This document shows, one piece after another, positions 34,760 through 44,484 of a DNA stretch of 64,000 nt. The number at the start of each line of letters is the position of its first letter. Position 1 is the first letter of the stretch. This DNA comes from Acetobacteraceae bacterium B3987 (lineage in GTDB: Bacteria; Pseudomonadota; Alphaproteobacteria; Acetobacterales; Acetobacteraceae), in assembly GCA_026537415.1 (NCBI GenBank), contig JAFNMF010000001.1, positions 606,712 to 670,711 on the forward strand. Reading direction: 5' to 3'. The translations under genes and the position numbers were made by a program. The notes under the pieces were generated by a model, which did not search any database, was not told the origin of the DNA, and saw nothing but the letters and a program-made list of their open reading frames with translations.

Positions 34760-35544
34760 GCCATGTCCTTCCGTCTTTCCCAGAGGCGGGGCAGCAGACG
34801 GGCCAGACGCTCCGCCCAGAGACGTTGCCCTGCTTCATCACTGATGAGGTCCTGCCTTATCTCAATCTCAAGAGCCGGCAAATTGCGCCGCCCAGCATGA
34901 TACGGCACGCTATATTCATTATGAACATTCAGGACATAAGGCTGGTTATCCCCCACACAGAGATCCCCCTCATCCTCCAGCAATTCCCGCATCAACCGGG
35001 CTGAATGAGGGTCATGATCGTGCAGAAGGCCAATATGCCAGGGGCGTGCTTCTCCATTCTGCATGGCAGGTGTAAAACTGTGTAAAGAGACGAACAGGGT
35101 TTCATCCAGATTTCTCCGGCTCAGATGGCGTTCTATCTCATCATGATAGGCATGGAGGATGGCGTCCTCCCGCCGCTTCCTTTCTGCGGCTGAAAGGCCC
35201 TGATTACCCTGCACCGGCGCACCGTCGCTCACGGGTGGTATGGAGGTCGGGTGCCCTGCGGCCCTGTTACAGTCAATCACAAGACGGGAATAGACCTGCT
35301 CCACAAGCAGGCAGCCAAGAGCCTGCTGGAGATGTCTGCCGACACCCCGGATGCCAATATCATAGGCAATATGCCGGTCCCATTCATCCCGGGGCAGACC
35401 CAGATCACCCAGCCTCTCTGGCACCATACGGCCAGCATGGTCACTAATCATAACAAAGGGACTATCCGTTACCGCTGGATGCACATGATAGGGACGAGTC
35501 TCATCTTCGTTCAAAAGAAGGTCTGTCTCAGTCTGCGGACTCAT
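34756..35544 (-). CDS. N-formylglutamate amidohydrolase family protein
   Basis: 262 aa of the HutG/N-formylglutamate deformylase family: ISDHAGRMVPE (zinc-binding region), SRLVIDCNR, SLHSFTPAM and LEIEIRQDLI are the recognisable blocks. By family it hydrolyses N-formyl-L-glutamate, the end of one histidine degradation route. No other hut genes are near, and the gene leads a housekeeping operon (aroE, coaE, dnaQ), so its real substrate may be different. Start codon is ATG; the stop overlaps aroE. Confidence 0.82.
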   Translation of the reverse strand: MSPQTETDLLLNEDETRPYHVHPAVTDSPFVMISDHAGRMVPERLGDLGLPRDEWDRHIAYDIGIRGVGRHLQQALGCLLVEQVYSRLVIDCNRAAGHPTSIPPVSDGAPVQGNQGLSAAERKRREDAILHAYHDEIERHLSRRNLDETLFVSLHSFTPAMQNGEARPWHIGLLHDHDPHSARLMRELLEDEGDLCVGDNQPYVLNVHNEYSVPYHAGRRNLPALEIEIRQDLISDEAGQRLWAERLARLLPRLWERRKDMA

Positions 35545-35556
35545 CGTACCATTCCC

Positions 35557-36129
35557 TTATTCAACCTGATGAAGAAGAGACCGGACCATGCTGGCTGCAC
35601 CTGCCTCTTGCCAATCCACACCACCATCGGAAATGGCACGCACCTGTCCCTGCGCATCAATCAGCAATGTCATGGGCAACCCCGGTTCCTTAAGACTTTT
35701 CAGAAACGGCTCCACATTCTGATGGTCCGCTGTCCAGACCGAAAGACCTTCAGCATGGAGGCGAGGTAATGCTGCCTGCACTTTCTCAGGCGAACCGCTA
35801 TCCAGTGCCACAGGAATAATCGGTAGATCAGGATTTTTATCCAGAAATGCTACCAACTTGGGCAACTCTTCCCGACAGGGTATGCACCATGTGGCCCAGA
35901 GATGCAGCATGTACGGCTTGCCTGCCCGCAGGGGCAGAGTCGCCTTCGTTCCCCCTACGCCTGTTACCGGTAGCATGGCAGGAGCGGACAAAGCCGGTTC
36001 TGGTTCCAGCTCTTGAAGACTCTGCAAAGCCTCTGCCTGTGCAGAATTGTGCCACAGCCCTACAGCCGCTACACTTAGCCAGCCCGCCAGAACGGCGCAC
36101 ATACGAATCTTTTTCCAGTTTCTGATCAT
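35557..36129 (-). CDS. TlpA-like periplasmic thiol-disulfide oxidoreductase
   Basis: About 190 aa. A signal peptide or anchor helix covers the first ~30 residues ([17 protein letters not shown], then SAQA). A thioredoxin-fold domain follows with the active-site WCIPC and the cis-proline loop GLPMTLLID. TlpA/ResA-like proteins keep cysteines reduced in the periplasm, for example for cytochrome c or oxidase assembly. AGGA six bases before ATG sets the start at MIRNWKK; the track of codons upstream is antisense to argH. The start is only 10 bases from the divergent argH start. Confidence 0.87.
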   Translation of the reverse strand: MIRNWKKIRMCAVLAGWLSVAAVGLWHNSAQAEALQSLQELEPEPALSAPAMLPVTGVGGTKATLPLRAGKPYMLHLWATWCIPCREELPKLVAFLDKNPDLPIIPVALDSGSPEKVQAALPRLHAEGLSVWTADHQNVEPFLKSLKEPGLPMTLLIDAQGQVRAISDGGVDWQEAGAASMVRSLLHQVE

Positions 36130-36139
36130 ATCGGTCCTC

Positions 36140-37597
36140 ATGACACACAATAATACCAGCAACGCCTCCCCTGCAAACCAGCCAGCCAAGGCTGAAGCCG
36201 CCAACCCCCAGTGGGGTGGGCGTTTTGCCAGCGGTCCGGCAGCCATCATGGAAGAGATCAACGCTTCCATCGGGTTCGACCAGATTCTCTGGCGGCAGGA
36301 CATCCGAGGCTCCCTCGCTCATGCCGCCATGCTCCGCAAGGTTGGCCTGCTGACAGAACAGGAAGAAGCTGAAATCCAGCAGGGTCTGGCAGATATTGCC
36401 AAGGAAATTGAAGAAGGCCGCTTTGCCTTCTCCCCGGCACTGGAAGATATTCACATGAATATCGAATCCCGCCTGTCCGAGCGGATTGGTGAGGCTGGGA
36501 AACGCCTACACACGGCCCGTTCCCGCAATGACCAGATCGCCACTGATTTCCGCCTCTGGGTGCGTGATTCCATTGATGGCATCGTGGAGCAGACCGAGGC
36601 TCTGATGCGGACCCTCGCCCGCCGTGCGCTGGAATATCATGACACCCCCATGCCGGGCTTTACCCATCTTCAGGTGGCGCAGCCTGTCACCTTCGGGCAC
36701 CATCTGCTGGCCTATGTGGAAATGCTGGCCCGGGATGCCTCCCGCCTGCGTGATGCCCGCCGCCGGATGAATGAGTGCCCGCTAGGCTCCGCTGCCCTTG
36801 CTGGCACGTCCTTCCCCATCGACCGGGACATGACAGCACAGGCCCTCGGCTTCGACCGCCCGACTGCAAACTCACTGGACGCCGTGTCTGACCGTGATTT
36901 TGCGCTGGAATATCTGTCTGTCCTCTCCATGGAGGCCATGCATCTTTCCCGCCTGTCCGAAGAGATCGTGCAATGGGCCTCTGCGGCCTTCAATTTCGTG
37001 CATCTGTCCGATGCCTTTACCACCGGCTCCTCCATCATGCCGCAGAAACGCAACCCGGATGCCGCCGAGCTGGTCCGTGCCAAGGTTGGCCGCATCACCG
37101 GTGACCTCATCGGGCTTCTGACCGTCATGAAGGGGCTGCCGCTGGCCTACGCAAAAGACACGCAAGAAGACAAAGAACCTGTCTTTGACGCCACAACAGC
37201 CATCACCCTCTCTCTGGCTGCCATGGAAGGCATGATCCGGGACCTCAAGCCCAATAAAGAACGGATGCGGGAACTGGCCGGAGCTGGTTTCTCCACCGCT
37301 ACGGACCTTGCCGACTGGCTGGTACGGGAACTCCGCCTGCCCTTCCGCACGGCCCATCATGTCACGGGGCGTCTGGTCAGTCTGGCAGAGCAGAAAGGCT
37401 GCGATCTGGCCGACCTGTCCCTTGAGGAAATGCAGGCTGTGGAATCCGGCATCAATGAGTCCCTCTATGATGTTCTGACCGTGGAATCCTCCCTTGCCTC
37501 CCGCACCAGCCACGGCGGTACGGCCCCGGCCAATGTTCAGGCTCAGGCTAAAGCATGGCTGGAACGTCTCGACCGCCGCCCCGCAACGGAGAAATAA
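36140..37597 (+). CDS. argH: Argininosuccinate lyase
   Basis: Splits argininosuccinate to arginine and fumarate, the last step of arginine synthesis. The fumarase/aspartase superfamily signature [16 protein letters not shown] is complete, with [17 protein letters not shown] and [14 protein letters not shown] for substrate binding. 485 aa, slightly long owing to an Ala/Asn-rich N-terminal extension before WGGRFA. The start ATG is taken just downstream of the divergent TlpA gene. Followed after two bases by a small LptM-like lipoprotein gene, which is a conserved pairing. Confidence 0.95.
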   Translation: MTHNNTSNASPANQPAKAEAANPQWGGRFASGPAAIMEEINASIGFDQILWRQDIRGSLAHAAMLRKVGLLTEQEEAEIQQGLADIAKEIEEGRFAFSPALEDIHMNIESRLSERIGEAGKRLHTARSRNDQIATDFRLWVRDSIDGIVEQTEALMRTLARRALEYHDTPMPGFTHLQVAQPVTFGHHLLAYVEMLARDASRLRDARRRMNECPLGSAALAGTSFPIDRDMTAQALGFDRPTANSLDAVSDRDFALEYLSVLSMEAMHLSRLSEEIVQWASAAFNFVHLSDAFTTGSSIMPQKRNPDAAELVRAKVGRITGDLIGLLTVMKGLPLAYAKDTQEDKEPVFDATTAITLSLAAMEGMIRDLKPNKERMRELAGAGFSTATDLADWLVRELRLPFRTAHHVTGRLVSLAEQKGCDLADLSLEEMQAVESGINESLYDVLTVESSLASRTSHGGTAPANVQAQAKAWLERLDRRPATEK

Positions 37598-37599
37598 GA

Positions 37600-37758
37600 A
37601 TGCGTTTTCTGCAATCATCTATCATGACGAGAGCCATGATGCTTCTCATGGGGGGTGTTTTTCTGCTGGGGCTAAGTGCCTGTGGGCGGCCTGGCAGTCC
37701 CAAGCCACCCGGCCCCTCTGAAAAAGTGACCTATCCGCAGATTTATCCGCCAGAGTAA
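37600..37758 (+). CDS. lptM: Small LptM-like lipoprotein (52 aa)
   Basis: A short lipoprotein with a signal peptide and lipobox LSAC (about residues 25-28), followed by a G-R/K-P-G-rich mature end (CGRPGSPKPPG) and a proline-tyrosine tail. This matches the LptM/YifL type, which in E. coli binds the LptDE translocon and helps LptD disulphide maturation. It starts two bases after the argH stop with GGAG upstream, and a strong terminator follows. Transfer of function from E. coli is inference. Confidence 0.8.
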   Translation: MRFLQSSIMTRAMMLLMGGVFLLGLSACGRPGSPKPPGPSEKVTYPQIYPPE

Positions 37759-37785
37759 GATCCCCTTTCCATCCGTGTTATTAAA

Positions 37786-37824
37786 AAAGGTGGGAGCGTG
37801 TCATCAACGCTTCCACCTTTTTTT
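37786..37824 (+). terminator. Rho-independent terminator after argH-lptM
   Basis: GGTGGGAGCGT (37789-37799) pairs with ACGCTTCCACC (37807-37817, one G-U pair), flanked by an A-run and followed by T7. Strong intrinsic terminator. Confidence 0.92.
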
Positions 37825-37843
37825 GTATGAATTCGCATCATGA

Positions 37844-37859
37844 GGCTGAATATTCAGCC
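37844..37859. promoter_or_regulatory. Perfect 16-bp palindrome upstream of a hypothetical gene
   Basis: GGCTGAATATTCAGCC reads identically on both strands without a spacer, the form expected for a dimeric regulator's operator. It lies between the argH-lptM terminator and a hypothetical gene starting about 105 bases later. No regulator gene is adjacent. Confidence 0.45.
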
Positions 37860-37965
37860 ATAAAATTTTCCGATAACAGTCAAAATAATTTCCGCCATTC
37901 ATGTTTTCTACAGAATCTCTCCCTAGACTGACACCGATGATCCATATTGTTGGAATTAAAATGGC

Positions 37966-38406
37966 ATGATGGCACCGTCGACAGATACCATTCTGCAAGA
38001 TCCATCTCATCACGGAGATGTGCAGACTGGCAAAAACACTCATTACTGGATGCGTTCAGCCGTCAGAACTGAATTGCGCCTCACCGTACCCTCTGGTGAA
38101 TCCGTTCCCTGCCAGCGTCAGAATGGAGGGTGGTTCAATTTTTTCCTGCCTCCTGAAACGCCGCATGTTTACTTGGATATGACAGCTCCGGGCCTGTGTG
38201 ATCAATCCATCAAAGAACTGACCCTCTTTATAGGGGCGCAGGAATGGTCCCTGCCAATCCCTCCGTCTCTTTCTTCTACTCAGCAGGACAATCAAACAAG
38301 AACAGCCCTTTTGACTCTCCCACCTATCCCGAACTGGGTCCAAGGACTATTGTGCATTCATGTAAGGCCGGCAGAGCAGGCGCAAATCTGGCAGAGCGTC
38401 GCCTAG
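37966..38406 (+). CDS. Hypothetical protein (146 aa)
   Basis: No domain recognised and no signal peptide. The sequence has a beta-strand-like pattern (AVRTELRLTVPSGE, HVYLDMTAPG, LLCIHVRP) with several Trp and Pro residues. It is preceded by an AT-rich stretch and a perfect palindrome and has no good ribosome-binding site. A minus-strand open frame overlaps part of it but has a less protein-like composition. Moderate confidence that it is real. Confidence 0.5.
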   Translation: MMAPSTDTILQDPSHHGDVQTGKNTHYWMRSAVRTELRLTVPSGESVPCQRQNGGWFNFFLPPETPHVYLDMTAPGLCDQSIKELTLFIGAQEWSLPIPPSLSSTQQDNQTRTALLTLPPIPNWVQGLLCIHVRPAEQAQIWQSVA

Positions 38407-38419
38407 AAGCAGTTCTCTT

Positions 38420-39208
38420 CTAGGCCGTCAGAGTCATGCCATCCCATGCGGGCCGGACATCTACGGGCAGGTCTTCGCAGAGTGAAGCATAGTCCATGTC
38501 CGGCCCCATGTGGGTCAGAATTGTACGCTCTGGCTGAAGGCGTTCCCGCCATTCCATCACACGCCCAAGCCAGCCATGAGATGGGTGTGCCTCACGCTGG
38601 AAACACCCCACAACCCAAAGAGGCACCTTCTGAAGAATAGCCTCTGATTCTTTGGGGAAGCTCTCCACGTCCGTGCAATAAGCAAACGGCCCCAAGCGTA
38701 AGCCGAGGCTCGTAGTCCAGCCGTGCTTCTGCGGGAAAACATGCCCTTCCAAAGGGCCAATCTTTAGTGACCCGTAACTCGGAACTTCCTGCACATCAAA
38801 GGAAGGTCGATAAAAAGTCCCCCCTTCCCACGGGCGGAAAGCATAGTCGAAACGCTGCCGCAATTCCGCCAACACATCCGCACTGGCCAGAAGTGAAAGC
38901 GGACGGCCAATCACACGATTAACCGCCCTCAGCTCATCAAGCCCAGCGATATGGTCGCTATGCGCATGCGTATAAAACACGGCATCAATATGGGTCAGTC
39001 CATTCGCTAACATTTGCTGTCGCAGGTCTGGCCCACTATCCACCAGAAGACGGAACCCTTCATGTTCAATCACGATGGAAGAACGCAAACGGTGATTGCG
39101 CCGCTCTGTGGGATCACATACCCCCCAGATGCCCGTCTCTGCCCCTTCCTGCCCCCCGATCATGGGGACACCGGCAGAGCCTCCACAACCGAGAATCGTG
39201 ATTTTCAT
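38420..39208 (-). CDS. Metallo-beta-lactamase-fold hydrolase (PhnP-like)
   Basis: 262 aa with the zinc-binding THAHSDHIAGLDELR motif, upstream LLVDSGPDLRQQM, and a C-terminal ILTHMGPDMDY segment supplying another ligand. The N-terminal ILGCGGSAGVP resembles PhnP and related cyclic-phosphate phosphodiesterases. Last gene of the dacC-tmk-holB-metG-tatD chain, overlapping tatD by four bases. Reaction in this organism unknown; a nucleic acid or cyclic phosphate substrate is plausible from the family. Confidence 0.87.
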   Translation of the reverse strand: MKITILGCGGSAGVPMIGGQEGAETGIWGVCDPTERRNHRLRSSIVIEHEGFRLLVDSGPDLRQQMLANGLTHIDAVFYTHAHSDHIAGLDELRAVNRVIGRPLSLLASADVLAELRQRFDYAFRPWEGGTFYRPSFDVQEVPSYGSLKIGPLEGHVFPQKHGWTTSLGLRLGPFAYCTDVESFPKESEAILQKVPLWVVGCFQREAHPSHGWLGRVMEWRERLQPERTILTHMGPDMDYASLCEDLPVDVRPAWDGMTLTA

Positions 39209-39990
39209 ACAGTCACTCTTGCGAAAAGACGCCGTGTATTGGCCTGTGTGACCTCCACCAGACGCTCTTCCGTCAGGCCACGTTCCTCAGCCAGACGAGC
39301 CGCCGTGTGAACGACGTAACCCGGCGTGTTCGGCTTTCCCCTTTTAGGTACGGGAGCCAGAAACGGACTGTCCGTTTCCACCAGAATACGATCTTCCGGC
39401 GCATGACGGGCCACGTCCCGGATTTCCTCACATTTCTTGAAGGTCAGAAGCCCAGAAAAACTCAGATACCCCCCCAATTCCAACGCAGCCTCAGCCAGCT
39501 TGGGACCAGAAGCGAAACAATGGATCAGAAAAGGAAAGGCCCCCTTTTCATGCTCATCCCGCAGAATGGCGATAGTGTCATCATCAGCCTGCCTCGTATG
39601 GATGACCAATGGCAGGCCAGTCACACGGGCGGCCTCAATATGACGGCGAAAAGACACATGCTGAGCCGGTTTCACGTCATCCGTGCCATGAAAATAATCA
39701 AGACCCGATTCACCGATAGCGGCCACACAAGGAGATTCAAGCTCTGCCAGCATGTCATCAAGGCTGGGTAGAGTTTCTTCATGAGCGTGATCAGGATGCG
39801 TACCCAACGCACACCAGATACGAAGCTCTGGGCTATCATGCTCCGTCAAAGCCTTCTGCCTGGCTCGTTCTGACCAACGTGTGCCAATGGTGATCATCCC
39901 GGCCAGACCAGCCTGCCGGGCAAAATCCAGCCCAGCGGGCAGGTCTTCCAGCCTGTCCAGATGGCAATGTGTGTCGATCAGCCCTCTCAT
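39205..39990 (-). CDS. TatD-family metal-dependent hydrolase (YcfH-like)
   Basis: 261 aa TIM-barrel amidohydrolase: GLIDTHCHLDRLE (first metal His pair), ALGTHPDHAHEE, AIGESGLDY, PLVIHTRQADDD, HCFASGP and ILVETDSPFLAPVP. Such proteins have 3'-5' DNA exonuclease or deacylase activity; TatD/YcfH subgroup cannot be settled. Position after metG and before the MBL protein is conserved in many Proteobacteria. Overlaps metG by four bases. Confidence 0.91.
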   Translation of the reverse strand: MRGLIDTHCHLDRLEDLPAGLDFARQAGLAGMITIGTRWSERARQKALTEHDSPELRIWCALGTHPDHAHEETLPSLDDMLAELESPCVAAIGESGLDYFHGTDDVKPAQHVSFRRHIEAARVTGLPLVIHTRQADDDTIAILRDEHEKGAFPFLIHCFASGPKLAEAALELGGYLSFSGLLTFKKCEEIRDVARHAPEDRILVETDSPFLAPVPKRGKPNTPGYVVHTAARLAEERGLTEERLVEVTQANTRRLFARVTV

Positions 39991-41528
39991 GCCTGTTTTT
40001 CTTCCTCTACGAAGCGAGGGAACAGGCCCTGCGGCTTAGGCAGGGTACGACCACCGGGCAGCGGCGTTTCCAGAGCCGCGAGATGACGCTCACCCTCTTC
40101 CACACCCAGCTGATCCAGCATCTTCGCCATCGTATCCGGCATGTAAGGCTGGAGCAACGTGGCCACAGCGCGGATAACATCTACCAGAACACGCAGAACA
40201 TCGGCCATACGGGCCGGGTTTTCTTTCTTCAGAACCCACGGAGCCTGACGGTCGATATAGGCATTCGCTTCCCGGATGAGTTTCCAAATATCTTCCAGCG
40301 CATCGCTGATAGCCAGCCGTTCGATATGATTACGGGTCAGATCAGGCAGCAATGTTGCCTGAGCCAGAATCTTCTCATCATCTTCGGTCAGCGTACCACG
40401 TTCCGGCAGGACGCCTTCCAGATTGCGGGCCACCTGACTGAGCGTCCGCTGGGCAAGATTGCCTAGGTCATTAGCCAACTCGACATTCATGCGGGTGATG
40501 AGCGAACGGCGGCTGAAATTGGAATCACCACCGAAGGGCACTTCCCGCATCAGGAAGAAGCGCAGCTGATCCAACCCGAACTCATCGGCCAGTGCCTTGG
40601 GGTCCAGCACATTGCCGAGTGACTTGCTCATCTTCTCGCCTTCGACTGTCCACCAACCGTGAGCAAAAACCCGCTTCGGCAGAGGCAGACCAGCAGCCAT
40701 CAGGAAGGCAGGCCAGTAAATGCAATGAAAGCGGATAATTTCCTTACCCACAACATGCACGTCAGCAGGCCAATGAACATGTCGAGGGTCTTTCATGTCA
40801 GGATAGCCAACGGCTGTCAGGTAATTTGCCAGCGCATCGAACCAGACATACATGACATGGTCCGGGTCGCCCGGTACTTCCACGCCCCAACGAAAACTGG
40901 TCCGGCTGATGGAAAGATCCCGCAGCCCCTGCTTCACAAAGCTGATGATTTCCCGCTTCGGACCATGAGGGCCAATGAAGTCGGGATTTTCCTCATACAG
41001 CTTCAGAAGCCGGTCCTGAAACTCGGAAAGACGGAAGAAGTAGGAAGGCTCCCGCACCCATTCCAGCGGCGCACCGGAAGGGGCTGTCCGGCTGCCATCC
41101 GGATGTGTGGTGATTTCATCCTCACCGACAAACATCTCATCACGTGTGGAGTACCAGCCCTCATAGGCATCAAGATAGATATGGCCGCTTTCAGCAACCT
41201 TTTCCCAAAGGGTCTGGGCAGCCTTCTTATGGCGGGCTTCCGTTGTGCGGATGAACTCATCCGTCTGAACGGCCATGTCCTTCTGCATCTGACGGAAGCT
41301 CTGGGAGATTCGGTCGGCAAACTCCTGTGGGGGCATGTTCTGCGCTTTTGCGCTCTGCTCCACCTTCTGGCCATGTTCATCCGTCCCGCTGACGAACAAT
41401 ACGTCATTACCATCCAACCGGTGGAAACGAGCAATCACATCGCAAGCGATGGACGTGTAGGCGTGGCCGATATGCGGCGCACCATTCACATAGAAAATAG
41501 GGGTCGTGATGGTGAAACGCCGTGTCAT
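39987..41528 (-). CDS. metG: Methionyl-tRNA synthetase
   Basis: Charges tRNA-Met. Class I features: TPIFYVNGAPHIGHAYT (HIGH) and GEKMSKSLGN (KMSKS). 513 aa, without the zinc cysteine cluster of the long form and without the C-terminal tRNA-binding domain, i.e. the short MetG type common in Alphaproteobacteria. AGGA seven bases upstream of the ATG at MTRRFT; the extra upstream codons are not family-like. A tRNA-Met gene, its substrate, is also in the window at 53.6 kb. Confidence 0.95.
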   Translation of the reverse strand: MTRRFTITTPIFYVNGAPHIGHAYTSIACDVIARFHRLDGNDVLFVSGTDEHGQKVEQSAKAQNMPPQEFADRISQSFRQMQKDMAVQTDEFIRTTEARHKKAAQTLWEKVAESGHIYLDAYEGWYSTRDEMFVGEDEITTHPDGSRTAPSGAPLEWVREPSYFFRLSEFQDRLLKLYEENPDFIGPHGPKREIISFVKQGLRDLSISRTSFRWGVEVPGDPDHVMYVWFDALANYLTAVGYPDMKDPRHVHWPADVHVVGKEIIRFHCIYWPAFLMAAGLPLPKRVFAHGWWTVEGEKMSKSLGNVLDPKALADEFGLDQLRFFLMREVPFGGDSNFSRRSLITRMNVELANDLGNLAQRTLSQVARNLEGVLPERGTLTEDDEKILAQATLLPDLTRNHIERLAISDALEDIWKLIREANAYIDRQAPWVLKKENPARMADVLRVLVDVIRAVATLLQPYMPDTMAKMLDQLGVEEGERHLAALETPLPGGRTLPKPQGLFPRFVEEEKQA

Positions 41529-41572
41529 ACTCTGTCCTGTCGTCCAAGTTTTTCCAAAATACATATTCAGGC

Positions 41573-42502
41573 CTACCGGGCCAGTGCAAGGGCTTCCCGG
41601 ATAGCCTCCGCCTTGTCAAGGTTGAAGCGTTCACTCTGCACCCTGATCTGCCCCAGCTGGACCGTGCGCTCCGCCATGATGGCAGCCCGGGCCAAATCCC
41701 CTGCAAAAGCGGCATCCCGTGCCTGATCAGCCAGTGCTTCGCCCAGCAGATCGCATAATAGCGCAAAACCGTCTGCTTCACGAGCGAGCTGATTAATGAT
41801 CATCCAATTTTCATGATCCAGCTCCTCCCCTGCCATGGCCCTGGCCACAAGCCCCGCACAGACGCCATCCCTATCCTGCGCCAGAAACAGCGCACGGCCC
41901 GGAGAACCATGAGCCCGACGCAAGAGGTCATCGGACAATTCTGGCAGAACGGCCTTCATCTCCTCATCCTTCAACCCGGATAAAGCTAGTGAACGGCAAC
42001 GGCTCCGCAATGTTGGCAACAACCCACCCGGTGCTGAACTCGTCAGCAACAGGACTGCTTTAGGCGGTGGCTCCTCAAGAATCTTTAACAAGGCATTGGC
42101 TGCGGAACGGTTCAGGGTTTCCAATCCATCCACAATTACAACCCGCCAACCACCTTCCGTAGCCGTGTGATGTAGAAAGCTCTGAACAGGCTGCACATCG
42201 GAAACTGTAATCTCGCCTTTCAACTGCCCTTTTCGTGGGTCCAATTTACGGGTGATTGTCAGCAAATCACCATGTGTGCCGGCAGAAATACGCCGCCCAG
42301 CCGGACTATTGAGGTCGCTGCCTCCCAGTAATTTTCGTGCCAGATGAAAAGCCAGCGTCGCTTTGCCCACACCGGACGGACCAGAAATCAGCCATGCATG
42401 ATGCAGACGCCCAGAAGAAAGAGACTCTTCAAACTGCCTTATCGCCGCCTGATGCCCATAGACATGAGAGGCCAGACGGGGTTCCGGGAGGTTCCCGTTC
42501 AC
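41573..42502 (-). CDS. holB: DNA polymerase III delta' subunit
   Basis: Clamp-loader subunit. AAA+-type N-terminal region with GPSGVGKATLAFHLA (Walker A) and VVIVDGLETLNRSAANALLKILEEPP (Walker B and sensor region), then SAPGGLLPTLRSRC, the arginine-finger-bearing SRC motif. 309 aa; starts with GTG overlapping the tmk stop (GTGA). Between tmk and metG, a conserved order. Confidence 0.91.
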   Translation of the reverse strand: MNGNLPEPRLASHVYGHQAAIRQFEESLSSGRLHHAWLISGPSGVGKATLAFHLARKLLGGSDLNSPAGRRISAGTHGDLLTITRKLDPRKGQLKGEITVSDVQPVQSFLHHTATEGGWRVVIVDGLETLNRSAANALLKILEEPPPKAVLLLTSSAPGGLLPTLRSRCRSLALSGLKDEEMKAVLPELSDDLLRRAHGSPGRALFLAQDRDGVCAGLVARAMAGEELDHENWMIINQLAREADGFALLCDLLGEALADQARDAAFAGDLARAAIMAERTVQLGQIRVQSERFNLDKAEAIREALALAR

Positions 42503-43152
42503 GCAGCCCTACCTGCAAGATGCTGCTGCACAAGGTCATACAGACAGTCCTGCACATCCTCTACAGACTGGCTGGCATCAACCCGTATGATGCGGGCCGG
42601 GTCCTTCTCAGCCATACCCTGAAATCCAGCCCTTACACGTTCATGGAACTGCCTATGCTGTCCCTCATACCGATCCAACTTTCCACCCCGTTGAGCCATG
42701 CGCTGATGGGCCAAGTCGCAAGGTAGGTCCAGCCAAAATGTCACATCCGGCTCACCCCCGACAAGCTGACGCAGCGTACTGATATAGTTCAGAACCTCAA
42801 CGCGGCCTTCCCCGATTCCATAACCCTGATAGGCCCATGTGGAATCATGGAAACGATCACAAATGACAATCTTCCCTTCTGCCAGAGCGGGACGGATTGC
42901 TCTGCTCAGGTGATCGGCTCTGGCAGCCATATGAAGCATGATTTCAGCCTGCCAGCAGAAATTCTCTTCCCCAAAAAGCAGAAAGTTCCGCAGAGCCTCA
43001 GCCGCTGGCGTCCCCCCCGGCTCCCTCGTCTGATACACCGAGAAACCAGCATCTTTCAGCCGTTCGGAAAGGCGGGCGACTTGTGTAGTCTTGCCGCCGC
43101 CTTCTCCTCCCTCCAGCGTAATGAACACCCCGTTATGCTTATTGCGGGGCAT
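42499..43152 (-). CDS. tmk: Thymidylate kinase
   Basis: Phosphorylates dTMP to dTDP. Walker A FITLEGGEGGGKTTQ, TREPGGTPAAEALR, the DRFHDSTWAYQGYG motif and the lid region are visible. About 217 aa. ATG at MPRNKHN; a TTG two codons earlier is possible. It overlaps the end of dacC. Works downstream of ribonucleotide reductase encoded at 5-7 kb. Confidence 0.93.
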   Translation of the reverse strand: MPRNKHNGVFITLEGGEGGGKTTQVARLSERLKDAGFSVYQTREPGGTPAAEALRNFLLFGEENFCWQAEIMLHMAARADHLSRAIRPALAEGKIVICDRFHDSTWAYQGYGIGEGRVEVLNYISTLRQLVGGEPDVTFWLDLPCDLAHQRMAQRGGKLDRYEGQHRQFHERVRAGFQGMAEKDPARIIRVDASQSVEDVQDCLYDLVQQHLAGRAA

Positions 43153-44380
43153 GGCCAAACCGTGCCATGAGCCGCCCTACAAATCCGAGTTCTGCAACCG
43201 GCGATACCGTATAAAGTGGCGCATAAACCCGTGGCTGCCCCGGCAGGCCAACAGAAACATGGCCAGATTTCTGCCCAGCTACCACCGGTGCCGGAATAGG
43301 CGACGGATAATCTACACTAATCTGCACTTTAGAAGACCAACCAATGGGAATGGTCAGACTTACATCATTTGCAACTGCCAGACTGACACTCCGATGTTCA
43401 CCATTCCACACGGCGGCATTCGGCTCCACAACCTGCCCCTTATGCAGAAGCTGAACCGTCTCAAAGCTGGAAAAAGCCCAACTCATCAACCGTTCGCCTT
43501 CATGGGCACGTTCATTCGTGGAGGACGTCCCATTGATGACAACAATAATACGGTTGCCATTCCGCTCGGAACTGGCACACAGACCAAAACCACCGGCATC
43601 GGTATGACCGGTCTTTAATCCATCAGCCAGCCCCTTATCCACCAGCACATTCCGGTTTCCCTGACGGATATGGTTGAAGGTGAATTCCTTCTCTCCAAAG
43701 AAGCCGTAATAATGCGGGAAGTCCCGGATAATATGCTGCGCCAACATGGCCACGTCCAAAGCACACATATAGTGCCCTTCGGCAGGCAGGCCGGTCACAT
43801 TCATGAAGTGAGAATTATGCAGACCGATGCGATGAGCAGCCTCATTCATCAAGGCAACGAAACGTTCCTCAGACCCGGCAATACCTTCGGCCAATACCAC
43901 GCAGGCATCATTACCAGACTGGATGAGCATCCCACGAATCAGATTTTCCACGCTGACAGAACTGCCCAGCGGGACAAACATGCGGGAGCCTTCCATCTTC
44001 CATGCCTTAGAACTGACAGGAAATTCCTGCTCCAGCCGAATACGGCCAGATGCCAGAAAGGCAAAGACAACATAGGCTGTCATCATCTTGGTCAAAGATG
44101 ACGGGGGCATCCGCTCTTCTGCATTACGGCTGAGCAACACAGTCCCGGTCGTGCTGTCCAGAATATAGGCCCAGCGGGCAGAAGTCGGCATGGGGCCCAT
44201 TGGGGTTACAGCATCACCAACCACCGAATCGACTGCGGAACTGGTTGGCTTTGCATGCTCTGCCGGGCTGACGCGCGTCTGCCTGTGCAGTCCGGCCGCC
44301 CGCCCGACCCGTGATGATGCCAGCAGGGACAATGCCGAAAAACCGGCAGCCCCCCCCATGAGAGAACGTCTTGTCTGCAC
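43139..44380 (-). CDS. dacC: D-alanyl-D-alanine carboxypeptidase (PBP5/6-like)
   Basis: Trims the terminal D-Ala of peptidoglycan stem peptides in the periplasm. Serine-peptidase S11 motifs complete: SSLTKMM (S-x-x-K), SGNDACV (S-x-N) and KTGHTDAGG (K-T-G). A C-terminal beta-sandwich domain follows from about residue 320. The N-terminus has a Tat-like RRSLMGGAAGFSALSLLASS signal if translation starts at the GTG chosen here (GGGGA upstream); a TTG 11 codons earlier is the alternative. About 413 aa. Gene symbol is by family, dacA/dacF being equally used names. Confidence 0.9.
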   Translation of the reverse strand: MQTRRSLMGGAAGFSALSLLASSRVGRAAGLHRQTRVSPAEHAKPTSSAVDSVVGDAVTPMGPMPTSARWAYILDSTTGTVLLSRNAEERMPPSSLTKMMTAYVVFAFLASGRIRLEQEFPVSSKAWKMEGSRMFVPLGSSVSVENLIRGMLIQSGNDACVVLAEGIAGSEERFVALMNEAAHRIGLHNSHFMNVTGLPAEGHYMCALDVAMLAQHIIRDFPHYYGFFGEKEFTFNHIRQGNRNVLVDKGLADGLKTGHTDAGGFGLCASSERNGNRIIVVINGTSSTNERAHEGERLMSWAFSSFETVQLLHKGQVVEPNAAVWNGEHRSVSLAVANDVSLTIPIGWSSKVQISVDYPSPIPAPVVAGQKSGHVSVGLPGQPRVYAPLYTVSPVAELGFVGRLMARFGHAPQ

Positions 44381-44484
44381 GTCAATCCCCGCACTGCACG
44401 CCCCGCCCCACAAGAACGGAACCTTATGAAAAAACTGCGATACCCGGCATCAGGCATCCCGACGTTTAACGCCGACTATTATGA

